Shown here one piece after another: positions 17,708 through 24,747 of a stretch of 64,000 nucleotides of DNA (position 1 is its first letter; every line of letters starts with the position of its first letter). The stretch is from CAJXMH01 sp964001305 (GTDB lineage: Bacteria > Bacteroidota > Bacteroidia > Flavobacteriales_E > Vicingaceae). The stretch covers positions 38,218 to 102,217 of the forward strand of contig CAXFAI010000039.1 in NCBI GenBank assembly GCA_964001305.1, read 5' to 3'. A program made the translations under genes and the position numbers. The notes under the pieces were generated by a model. That model searched no databases. It was given only the letters and a program-made list of their open reading frames with translations, and had not been told where the DNA came from.

Positions 17708-19368
17708 CCCGATATAAGAATATCATCTACTTGCTCTTCATCCTTTTTCCAATCGAGAAAGGCATTTTTTACAATAATACCTTGTTCTGCCATTGGAAGA
17801 TGGCAAATATTAGTAATCATTTGTGCCACATTTTTGGTCATGAATTTTTTACCTCTTGGACCTCCAAATTGATCTGGATAGCCATCTGAGAATAAGTAAA
17901 AGCAATCGCCACTTTCAATCGGAATTCGATGAGTTGTAAATTGCTTTCTATGGCGTGAAAAGCCACCAATTGAAAATTTATCCCCTTTAATAATATGTAG
18001 TTCGCCTCCTTTGGTGTAATATAAAGGCCTCATTGCTCCTGCATATTCTAGTTTTCCTTGTTCAAAGTTGACAGAAATAATTCCTAACTCCATCCCATCT
18101 TTACTATTCTTTTCTTGAGGGTTGTTTTGGTTTAGAGAAATTTTAACCCGTTTGTCTAATTCTTTTAGAATAACTCCTGGGTCGGTAATTTTTTGATCGG
18201 ATACGATTTCATTGAGTTGAGTATAACCTATAATTGACATAAATGCCCCGGGTACTCCATGACCTGTGCAGTCAACTACAGCAAAAAGGGGTTTTTTTCG
18301 ACTGTATTCAAACCAGTAAAAATCGCCACTAACAATATCTTTAGGCGCATAATAAATAAACGAATCATTAAAGTATTGTTTTATTTTTTGTTTACTAGGT
18401 AAAATGGATGCTTGTATGCGCTTGGCATAGTTTATACTTTCACGTATCTCTTTATTTTGGGCTTCTACAACTTCTTTTTCTTCAACCAATTGATTGGTTC
18501 TATTCTCTACTTTTTCTTCAAGCGTCGCATTTAAGTTTTGAAGCTCTTTATTGGCTTGGTCTAAATCTTCTAAACTTCTTATCAATGCCTGTTCTGCTTT
18601 CTTTTTAGCTGTAATGTCTTTTATAATCCCTTGATAGCCAATGATTCTTTCGTCTTCATCTTTAACGGTGGTAGTGCTTAGTAGGCAATTAAGAATACTT
18701 ATTTTGTCTTTCTTTAATAAGTCTACTTCATAATCCGCTACTTGTCCTTCTCGAGCTAAAATATTCTTTAGCTTATTCCGATCGTCTTGGTTAATGTACA
18801 AGTCTGATACTTTGAGGGAATTTATATCTTCAAGTTCATAGCCAAAAAGTTTCAAACCAGCAGGGTTGATATCAATGAAATCGCCTTCTACTGTTGACAT
18901 GTAAATAGCATCTTTTGACTGCATGAATAGCTGACGGTATTTTTCTTCACTCCTAAGCAGTTCTTCTTCTTTCTGCTTTCTTTCAATGGAATATGAAATA
19001 CTTCGAACCAACATGTTCTGCGTTAATTCACTCTTAATTAAAAAGTCTTGAGCACCTCTTTTAACCGCATTTTTTCCTACCATATCATCCTCAATTTCGG
19101 TAAGAACTATGAAAGGAATTTCTGAATAGGTAGCAAAAAGTCCATCGAAGGTGTGAATGCCATAACTGTCAGAAAGAAAGAGGTTCAAGAGAATTAAATC
19201 AACCTTAGCTTCTTTAATTAGTTGAGTTGCTTCTTCAAGGTTATAAGCGTGGTAAATATTAAAATTAAATGTATCTGTATCACCAAGCATTTCCCCAAGG
19301 GTCAAGGCATCTGTTTCTGAGCTTTCTATAATTAGAACGCTTATTTCGTCTGTTTGTATTAGTTCCAT
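17695..19368 (-). CDS. Receiver-PAS-PP2C (SpoIIE-type) phosphatase regulator
   Basis: A 557-residue cytoplasmic signalling protein. An N-terminal receiver-like domain (about 9-125) is followed by a PAS domain (about 140-255, with YRQLFMQSKDAIYMS), a coiled coil (about 260-315) and a SpoIIE-type PP2C phosphatase (about 335-557, with DFYWFEYS, VDCTGHGVPGAFMS and FYLFSDGYPDQFGG). Such enzymes dephosphorylate serine/threonine sites, often on anti-anti-sigma factors. The receiver is degenerate: the phosphoacceptor is Asn62 (LILLNLFLSD) and the acidic pocket reads ESSE, while the conserved Thr and Lys remain. It is therefore unlikely to be controlled by ordinary aspartyl phosphorylation. It interrupts the usual hpt-adk/obgE neighbourhood on the opposite strand and has its own promoter. 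Confidence 0.9.
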   Translation of the reverse strand: MELIQTDEISVLIIESSETDALTLGEMLGDTDTFNFNIYHAYNLEEATQLIKEAKVDLILLNLFLSDSYGIHTFDGLFATYSEIPFIVLTEIEDDMVGKNAVKRGAQDFLIKSELTQNMLVRSISYSIERKQKEEELLRSEEKYRQLFMQSKDAIYMSTVEGDFIDINPAGLKLFGYELEDINSLKVSDLYINQDDRNKLKNILAREGQVADYEVDLLKKDKISILNCLLSTTTVKDEDERIIGYQGIIKDITAKKKAEQALIRSLEDLDQANKELQNLNATLEEKVENRTNQLVEEKEVVEAQNKEIRESINYAKRIQASILPSKQKIKQYFNDSFIYYAPKDIVSGDFYWFEYSRKKPLFAVVDCTGHGVPGAFMSIIGYTQLNEIVSDQKITDPGVILKELDKRVKISLNQNNPQEKNSKDGMELGIISVNFEQGKLEYAGAMRPLYYTKGGELHIIKGDKFSIGGFSRHRKQFTTHRIPIESGDCFYLFSDGYPDQFGGPRGKKFMTKNVAQMITNICHLPMAEQGIIVKNAFLDWKKDEEQVDDILISGIRF

Positions 19369-19408
19369 TAAGTGAGTAAATTCATTTCTTCAGCTAAACG
19401 AATTGTCC

Positions 19409-19416
19409 CAAATATA
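19409..19416 (-). promoter_or_regulatory. Promoter -7 box of the PP2C regulator
   Basis: TATATTTG on the minus strand, an exact TAnnTTTG match, about 40 bases upstream of the ATG at 19368. This leaves an AT-rich leader of about 35 bases. Confidence 0.6.
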
Positions 19417-19543
19417 AGGTCAAATGGTTCATATATCTGGACTTATTTTTTATTATTCGTCAAACGGAGCTATTTGAGCTACAACTATTGCTTAATATTA
19501 GATTAACATTGAAGATAATAAACTCGCAATGGGTTTAATACTT

Positions 19544-19551
19544 TACTTTTG
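19544..19551 (+). promoter_or_regulatory. Promoter -7 box of obgE
   Basis: TACTTTTG, an exact TAnnTTTG match ending 6 bases before the obgE ATG at 19558. It decides the start: the in-frame TTG at 19549 lies inside the promoter box and cannot be the initiation codon. The transcript would be leaderless or nearly so. Confidence 0.7.
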
Positions 19552-19557
19552 CGAAAT

Positions 19558-20550
19558 ATGGCAAATCCAAACTTTATTGATTACGTTAAAATCTGCTGTC
19601 GTTCAGGTAGAGGAGGGGCAGGTTCACCTCATTTGCATAGAGACAGATTAACTGCAAAGGGTGGTCCCGATGGAGGTGATGGAGGAAGAGGAGGACATAT
19701 TATTTTAAAAGGGAATAGTCAACTTTGGACTCTTTTGCACTTAAAATACCAGAAGCATGTAATTGCAGAAGCCGGAATGCATGGTGGTGCAAACCAAAGT
19801 ACAGGAAAGCAAGGTGAAGATATTGTTTTGGAAGTGCCTATTGGAACAATAGCGAAGTCTGCTGAAAGTGGCGAAGTATTGTTTGAAATAATGGAAGATG
19901 GAGAAGAGCATATTTTGCTTGCCGGCGGTAGAGGTGGTTTAGGCAATGTTCATTTTAAAAGTTCTACAAACCAAACCCCAAGGTTTGCCCAAGAGGGCGA
20001 GGCAGGAAAAGAAGAGTGGATGATTTTGGAACTAAAGGTATTAGCCGATGTAGGTTTGGTTGGATTTCCAAATGCCGGAAAATCTACTTTACTTTCAGTT
20101 TTATCAGCTGCTAAGCCAGAAATTGCCAATTATCCATTTACAACCCTCACTCCAAATCTAGGAATGGTTCAATATCGTGATTATCGCTCATTTGTTATGG
20201 CAGATATTCCCGGAATTATAGAAGGGGCCCATGAGGGAAAAGGTCTTGGATTAAGATTTTTAAGGCATATTGAACGAAATGCTGCTTTATTATTTATCGT
20301 CCCAGCTGATGCTGATGACATTGAAAAGGAATATAATGTACTAGTAGCAGAGCTTCAAAAGCACAATCCTGAATTGTTAGATAAGAAGAGATTGCTTGCA
20401 ATTAGTAAAAGTGATATGTTAGATGAAGAACTCACTCAAGAGATAAAAGCACAATTACCTGAGGTTGACTCCATTTTTATATCTTCGGTTGCCCAGCAAA
20501 ATTTGGTGCAGTTAAAAGATAAACTTTGGCAGTTAATTAATACTCCATGA
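19558..20550 (+). CDS. obgE: GTPase Obg
   Basis: A 330-residue Obg GTPase involved in 50S ribosome maturation and stress control. The glycine-rich Obg fold is at 1-158 (FIDYVKICCRSGRGGAGSPHLHR, GGPDGGDGGRGG), and the G domain follows with G1 GFPNAGKSTL near 165, G3 DIPGIIEG near 212 and the AISKSD G4 motif near 280. The short C-terminus lacks the OCT extension. I start at the ATG at 19558 because upstream codons fall within the promoter. Downstream it runs into PAP2 (4-base overlap), crcB and pafA as an apparent operon. Confidence 0.96.
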   Translation: MANPNFIDYVKICCRSGRGGAGSPHLHRDRLTAKGGPDGGDGGRGGHIILKGNSQLWTLLHLKYQKHVIAEAGMHGGANQSTGKQGEDIVLEVPIGTIAKSAESGEVLFEIMEDGEEHILLAGGRGGLGNVHFKSSTNQTPRFAQEGEAGKEEWMILELKVLADVGLVGFPNAGKSTLLSVLSAAKPEIANYPFTTLTPNLGMVQYRDYRSFVMADIPGIIEGAHEGKGLGLRFLRHIERNAALLFIVPADADDIEKEYNVLVAELQKHNPELLDKKRLLAISKSDMLDEELTQEIKAQLPEVDSIFISSVAQQNLVQLKDKLWQLINTP

Positions 20551-21122
20551 TTGACTTATTAGAACAACTAGACCAATCGCTCTTCCTTTTTTTGAATTCA
20601 ATTCATAATGAGAGTTGGGATCAAATCATGTTATTCATATCTGGAAAAGTGGAATGGATTCCACTATATATCATTTTATTAATTCTAATAATCTTAAAAT
20701 ATAAAAGGAAGGCTGTATGGATCATATTAGCTTCAGCATTATTAATCCTACTTTCCGATCAAATTTCAGTTCAAGTATTCAAGGAAGGCTTTCAACGATA
20801 TAGGCCGTGTCACAACTTAGACATTAAATCTCTTGTTCATATTGTTAATAATAAGTGTGGAGGAACTTATGGTTTTGTTTCAAGCCATGCGACAAATTCA
20901 TTTGCCATTGCAACTTTTATCGGTTTGCTGTTAAAAAGGCAAGAAATGAAATGGGCACTTTTACTATTAGTGGTCTGGGCAGCAATTGTTTCTTATAGTC
21001 GTATTTATCTTGGTGTGCATTATCCTTCTGATGTGGTGGGTGGGGCTCTATTAGGTATTACTCTTGCATGGGGTATGTTTTATTTTTTAAAGAAAACTCT
21101 ATTTAAAAAGGAAAGCTTATGA
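20547..21122 (+). CDS. PAP2 superfamily lipid phosphatase
   Basis: A 191-residue integral membrane phosphatase with about five membrane helices. The three PAP2 motifs are present: KEGFQRYRP, SSHATNSF (a variant of PSGH) and SRIYLGVHYPSDV. Members remove phosphate from undecaprenyl pyrophosphate, phosphatidylglycerol phosphate or modified lipid A at the outer face of the membrane; the substrate is not evident. It overlaps obgE by 4 bases and crcB by 4 bases, so it lies in the middle of a tightly packed operon. Confidence 0.92.
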   Translation: MIDLLEQLDQSLFLFLNSIHNESWDQIMLFISGKVEWIPLYIILLILIILKYKRKAVWIILASALLILLSDQISVQVFKEGFQRYRPCHNLDIKSLVHIVNNKCGGTYGFVSSHATNSFAIATFIGLLLKRQEMKWALLLLVVWAAIVSYSRIYLGVHYPSDVVGGALLGITLAWGMFYFLKKTLFKKESL

Positions 21123-21490
21123 AAGCCCTTTTAGTTGTATTTGTAGGAGGTGGGTTAGGAAGCGTAATTAGATACCTCATTTCTTTTTTTTCTTTAAAAT
21201 ATTTAGAATCAAGTCATTTACCACTGGCAACTTTTATATCAAATGCAATGGCATGTCTTGTTTTGGGCTTGAGTTTGTATTATATTCATTCCAAATTTGA
21301 ATCAGAGTCACTCAAGCTATTTCTTGCGGTTGGTTTTTGTGGTGGTCTTTCCACATTTTCAACCTTCAGTTTAGAAACATTTGCTTTGGTAAAAGAAGGC
21401 ATGATTGGATTAGCCATCCTTAACGTTATATTAAGTTTGGTGGTAGGAATATCTGCTATTTTTGTGCTTTATACAAATTCAACAAATTAG
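21119..21490 (+). CDS. crcB: Fluoride channel CrcB/Fluc
   Basis: A 123-residue, four-helix membrane protein that exports fluoride as a dual-topology dimer. The conserved GGGLGSVIRYLISFF at the N-terminus and GFCGGLSTFSTFSLE near 72-86 (pore phenylalanines and the STFSTF motif) are diagnostic. A single crcB gene implies a homodimer. It overlaps the PAP2 gene by 4 bases and is 2 bases from the pafA start. No fluoride riboswitch is visible upstream, as the gene lies inside an operon. Confidence 0.94.
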   Translation: MKALLVVFVGGGLGSVIRYLISFFSLKYLESSHLPLATFISNAMACLVLGLSLYYIHSKFESESLKLFLAVGFCGGLSTFSTFSLETFALVKEGMIGLAILNVILSLVVGISAIFVLYTNSTN

Positions 21491-21492
21491 TT

Positions 21493-23091
21493 ATGAGAGT
21501 ATTGACTTTTTATTTGAGCTTAATCATTAGTTTGTTAAGCAATCAACTTGTGGCCCAAAGTGAAGATTCAAAATTGGTGGTTGGAATTGTTGTTGACCAG
21601 ATGAGGTATGATTATATAGATAGGTATTGGAGTGAATTTGGAGAAGAGGGTTTTAAAACTTTGGTAAACCAAGGTTTTTTCGCAAGAAGTGTAAACTATC
21701 ATTATAAACCAACTTATACAGGTTCAGGTCATGCTTCCATTTTTACTGGAGCATCACCTTCAAAACATGGAATCGTTGGAAATAATTGGTATTCAAGAAG
21801 TGAAGAGAAAGTTGTCTATTGTGCAGAAAGTCTCAAGGATGATAGTAACTATTGGATGTCTCCTCAACGATTGAGAGGAAGAACGATTGCAGATGAAATT
21901 AAGTTAAGTAGGGGGGCGGAAGTTAAAAGTTATGGAATCTCTTTAAAAGATCGGGGAGCAATACTTCCTGCAGGCTTTTTAGCTGATGCCGCATTTTGGT
22001 TTAGTAGTGATGAGCAAAAGTGGATTAGTAGTGAATTTTATTCCAATAATAATCCAGAATGGTTAAAGCAATTTAATGAGCAAGACCTAGTAGACAAATA
22101 TCTTTCAAATCCTTGGACGCTTAGTTTAAGTGAAGATAAATATGCTCAAAGTAGCCCAGATGAAAATAACTATGAAACGCCATTATTTAAAAATGGAGGA
22201 ACTACTTTTCCTTACAATTTATTAGAAGCTTATCGACAAGAAGGAATTGGTATTTTAAAATCTATACCGCAAGGGAACACCATGACAACTGACTTAGCTA
22301 TCCAACTGATACAGTCTGAAAAATTAGGTGAAGATGAAGTATTGGACTTTCTTTCGATTAGTTACTCTGCAACGGATTATGTTGGTCACCGATTTGGTGT
22401 CGGCTCAAGAGAGGTGCATGATACTTATATCAAGCTAGATCAGGATATTGCACGTTTAATTTCTTACCTGAATACAACGATTGGAAAGGACAAGTATTTA
22501 CTCTTTTTAACTTCAGACCATGGAGCTGGAGAAGTGAGAAACTCATTAAAAGAAAAGAACTTACCTCACGGTAAAATAGAAACAAAAAAATTAAAAGAAG
22601 AATTAGATTCAGCATTGGATGCAAAATTTGGACCTTCCGAATGGATTAGCTCATTCATTAACTTAAATGTTTACCTAAACAATAAACCATTCGAATCTGG
22701 CTTTGTAGAAAAACAAAAAATAGTTGACTTTCTAGTTGAGTACATAAAAACGAAAAATGGGGTATTGGATGTTTGGACACAATCACATACGGTCAGTCAG
22801 CTATACTTAAATTTACTGACAGCAAATGGATTTTTAAATAGGGAATCTGGCGACTTAATTATCGTTGAACAGGCTTCTTGGACCAATTATTCGGATAAAG
22901 GTTCAACTCATGGAAGTCCATATCATTATGATACCCATGTGCCGTTAATTATTTATGGAAATGGTGTTTCAAGAGGTCAAACTTTCAAAGCCTACACCAT
23001 AGCCGAAATTGCGCCGACAATTGCTCAATTACTTAAGGTGCCTTGTCCCGAACTAAGTGAAGGGGAGGTGATTAAAGAATTGTTTAAATAA
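21493..23091 (+). CDS. PafA-type alkaline phosphatase superfamily protein
   Basis: A 532-residue exported phosphatase with a signal peptide ending near LVAQ (residue 22). It begins with the metal-binding GIVVDQMRYDYIDRYW and holds the nucleophile region KPTYTGSGHASIFTGASPSKHGI, in which a threonine acts as nucleophile in PafA relatives. Later metal ligands are in SATDYVGHRFG, TSDHGAGE and GSTHGSPYHYDTHVPLI. PafA enzymes are periplasmic calcium-activated phosphomonoesterases that release phosphate from organic esters in many Bacteroidota. It is the last gene of the obgE operon, 2 bases after crcB. Confidence 0.9.
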   Translation: MRVLTFYLSLIISLLSNQLVAQSEDSKLVVGIVVDQMRYDYIDRYWSEFGEEGFKTLVNQGFFARSVNYHYKPTYTGSGHASIFTGASPSKHGIVGNNWYSRSEEKVVYCAESLKDDSNYWMSPQRLRGRTIADEIKLSRGAEVKSYGISLKDRGAILPAGFLADAAFWFSSDEQKWISSEFYSNNNPEWLKQFNEQDLVDKYLSNPWTLSLSEDKYAQSSPDENNYETPLFKNGGTTFPYNLLEAYRQEGIGILKSIPQGNTMTTDLAIQLIQSEKLGEDEVLDFLSISYSATDYVGHRFGVGSREVHDTYIKLDQDIARLISYLNTTIGKDKYLLFLTSDHGAGEVRNSLKEKNLPHGKIETKKLKEELDSALDAKFGPSEWISSFINLNVYLNNKPFESGFVEKQKIVDFLVEYIKTKNGVLDVWTQSHTVSQLYLNLLTANGFLNRESGDLIIVEQASWTNYSDKGSTHGSPYHYDTHVPLIIYGNGVSRGQTFKAYTIAEIAPTIAQLLKVPCPELSEGEVIKELFK

Positions 23092-23123
23092 AAAAACCGG
23101 TGAGCGTCCATCAAACTCACCGG
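23090..23123 (-). terminator. Intrinsic terminator of the 341-residue gene
   Basis: On the minus strand an 8-bp stem (CTCACCGG/CCGGTGAG, 23116-23123 with 23097-23104) with an 11-base loop is followed by a run of seven T. It lies 33 bases after the stop of the minus-strand gene at 23156, and the T run reaches the pafA stop codon. On the plus strand there is no T run, so pafA may use only the hairpin. Confidence 0.9.
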
Positions 23124-23155
23124 CCTTACAAATCACTCTTAACTAACCAATTAAC

Positions 23156-24181
23156 TTAAGAGCATGAAAACCGATTCTCACCAAAATAAATCGATTCTAG
23201 ATGTATTGGATTAAACTTTGTTGGTAGTAGATTGAAATATGGGATATTAAGTTTGTTTTCTTTTGCCTTCTTGTTGAAACGTTCAAGTATACAAGAATCA
23301 AAAGCTAGATTATAAGCCTCTAATCGTTCACTTGAGATCTCTTGCAATTTTCTACTGCCATACTTTAATTTATCATTTTGTAAAAGGAAAATAACTTCAA
23401 TTTGCTCTAAAATATTCTTTAGGTAAAATCTTAAGAAACCAAAGTAAATTTCATTCACAGAAGATTTACATGTACTTAAGAGTTCTTCTTTATTTATGTT
23501 ATCCTCTTTTAAAAGTTGTACTTGATCAGCAACGATGACTAAACTTAGACGAGCCAATTGAAGTATTGCCCTAGAAATCCGATTCGGATTATCATTTACT
23601 AGATTTCGAATTAATCTATAATTTGCAATTAAGGTTTTTGTTGAAGTTTTGGTCGAACTAGATAGTTTCGAGTTAAGTGCCTTAAATGCTTCTATCAATT
23701 TGGTATTTTCGCTTGCTTGATTACTATATTTTTGCTTTAAATGGGCATAAACAGCCTCTAAAGGTGAACCTTTTTGAAGTTCATAAATCTCAGCAAGTAA
23801 AAAGTCGGAAGCTTCTTCAATTTGATATTGTTTCATCTTGTGAAACAAATCCTCTAATTCCTGTATTTTCTCTCTTTTCTCCTTTTGCTGACTACCGTAC
23901 ACGGCATAAAAAACAGAAGTTAATAAAAGGTCTTTATAGTCTTTATCTACTTCACCATAATAATTTAAAATACAACGGTAAATTATTCTTTCAAATATGA
24001 CAAATGCATTAAAATCTAATTCCAGTTCATTTGCTGTTTCCGTTGCACTTTTTCCTTCTCGATAGCATTTAAAAATCTCTAAGCTAACATCAGAATAAGA
24101 GCAATTTTGACCCAAACTATTTGCGATAGATTGAGCCTGATCCTCTTTTAATGTTTTTACTATTTCTTCAATGTTGAGCAT
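23156..24181 (-). CDS. Helix-rich protein of unknown function (341 residues)
   Basis: I do not recognise this family. The 341-residue protein is almost entirely predicted alpha-helix, rich in Leu, Lys and Glu, without a signal peptide or membrane segments. Residues 30-75 (an EIFKCYREGKSATETANEL stretch) resemble a helix-turn-helix of the sigma region 4 type, a weak similarity seen by eye. The C-terminal half has long hydrophobic helices (about 205-265) and ends with FGENRFSCS. It is transcribed away from a small peptide gene and a second helix-rich protein, with two strong hairpins between the peptide gene and this one. The helix pattern of its first 140 residues is loosely like that of the divergent protein at 24748, so the two may be distant relatives. 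It ends at a good terminator. Confidence 0.75.
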   Translation of the reverse strand: MLNIEEIVKTLKEDQAQSIANSLGQNCSYSDVSLEIFKCYREGKSATETANELELDFNAFVIFERIIYRCILNYYGEVDKDYKDLLLTSVFYAVYGSQQKEKREKIQELEDLFHKMKQYQIEEASDFLLAEIYELQKGSPLEAVYAHLKQKYSNQASENTKLIEAFKALNSKLSSSTKTSTKTLIANYRLIRNLVNDNPNRISRAILQLARLSLVIVADQVQLLKEDNINKEELLSTCKSSVNEIYFGFLRFYLKNILEQIEVIFLLQNDKLKYGSRKLQEISSERLEAYNLAFDSCILERFNKKAKENKLNIPYFNLLPTKFNPIHLESIYFGENRFSCS

Positions 24182-24275
24182 AGGGATGTTTAATTACCAT
24201 GCTAAAGTACTTGCATACATATATAATAAAATAGACAAATACTCTAATAAATACACATTGAAAGATTGTTAAATA

Positions 24276-24332
24276 AACATATAAACGACAATAACTAACT
24301 GTATTGAAGTTAGTTATTGTCGTTTATATGTT
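24276..24332. repeat. Perfect 25-bp hairpin
   Basis: A perfect inverted repeat of 25 bp (24276-24300 with 24308-24332; the left arm begins AACATATAAACG and ends ATAACTAACT) around a 7-base loop, GTATTGA. It lies between the small peptide gene and the 341-residue gene. It is AT-rich and, on the minus strand, is followed by TATTTAAC rather than a pure T run, so it is not a typical intrinsic terminator. It could act as a terminator, an attenuator, an RNA-processing site or a stable small RNA. Confidence 0.9.
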
Positions 24333-24376
24333 ACATTAAAACGTTGTGATTCGTTAAAGTCAAACGTTCTTAATGT
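24333..24376. repeat. Second hairpin abutting the 25-bp hairpin
   Basis: ACATTAAAACGTT (24333-24345) pairs with AACGTTCTTAATGT (24363-24376) with a single bulged base and a 17-base loop. It starts on the base right after the 25-bp hairpin ends, so the two could stack coaxially. On the minus strand it begins 20 bases after the stop of the small peptide gene. Confidence 0.7.
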
Positions 24377-24396
24377 TGGGTATTCTTAGTTGAAGT

Positions 24397-24579
24397 TTAT
24401 GGCTCTTGAGTCACACCTGGCTCATTCCATTCATCCCATCCACCACCATCGTCATCTGAAGCATTTTCTGCTTGAGCGGCTGCGATTTCAGTATTTAATT
24501 GATCCTCAGTGTAATTAGAATAGTCAGCTGGTGATCCGTATCCTAGTAATGAAATAAGTAGTGTAATAAGGCTTGTCAT
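24397..24579 (-). CDS. Small peptide with hydrophobic N-terminus and acidic Gly/Trp tail
   Basis: A 60-residue product with a hydrophobic start (MTSLITLLISLLGYG), a polar middle (YSNYTEDQLNTEIAAAQAE) and an acidic glycine- and tryptophan-containing tail (DDDGGGWDEWNEPG). I know no matching family. The frame is supported by an exact TAnnTTTG promoter on the same strand 25 bases upstream and an A-rich, purine-rich leader before the ATG. The hydrophobic stretch lacks a positively charged start, so it is not a standard signal peptide; it may insert in the membrane or be a short amphipathic helix. Its 3' side is followed by two abutting hairpins. A secreted or signalling peptide, a peptide-modification precursor or a small membrane regulator are all possible. 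Confidence 0.65.
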   Translation of the reverse strand: MTSLITLLISLLGYGSPADYSNYTEDQLNTEIAAAQAENASDDDGGGWDEWNEPGVTQEP

Positions 24580-24604
24580 TGTTCGTTCTTTTTAAATTCT
24601 GATG

Positions 24605-24612
24605 CAAACATA
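24605..24612 (-). promoter_or_regulatory. Promoter -7 box of the small peptide gene
   Basis: TATGTTTG on the minus strand, an exact TAnnTTTG match, 25 bases upstream of the ATG at 24579. It supports independent transcription of the peptide gene. No TTG is seen at the usual -33 spacing. Confidence 0.55.
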
Positions 24613-24747
24613 AAAAGCCTCTAAAGCTACGGAAGAGACACTTTGCAAAGAAAAGTTACAATGGGGAATAGTTAAATTATAAGCGAAAAATGCTAGACAT
24701 CTTGAGTTGCCTGTGCTTTATTGTATCTTTACTTTTTCAGCCGAAGT

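Noticed and set aside
19549..19557. TTG start for obgE
   Set aside because: This TTG is part of the TACTTTTG promoter box; the ATG at 19558 gives the conserved N-terminus.
23686..24000. Plus-strand frame of 104 codons inside the 341-residue gene
   Set aside because: It is antisense to the minus-strand gene, with no promoter and no recognisable features.
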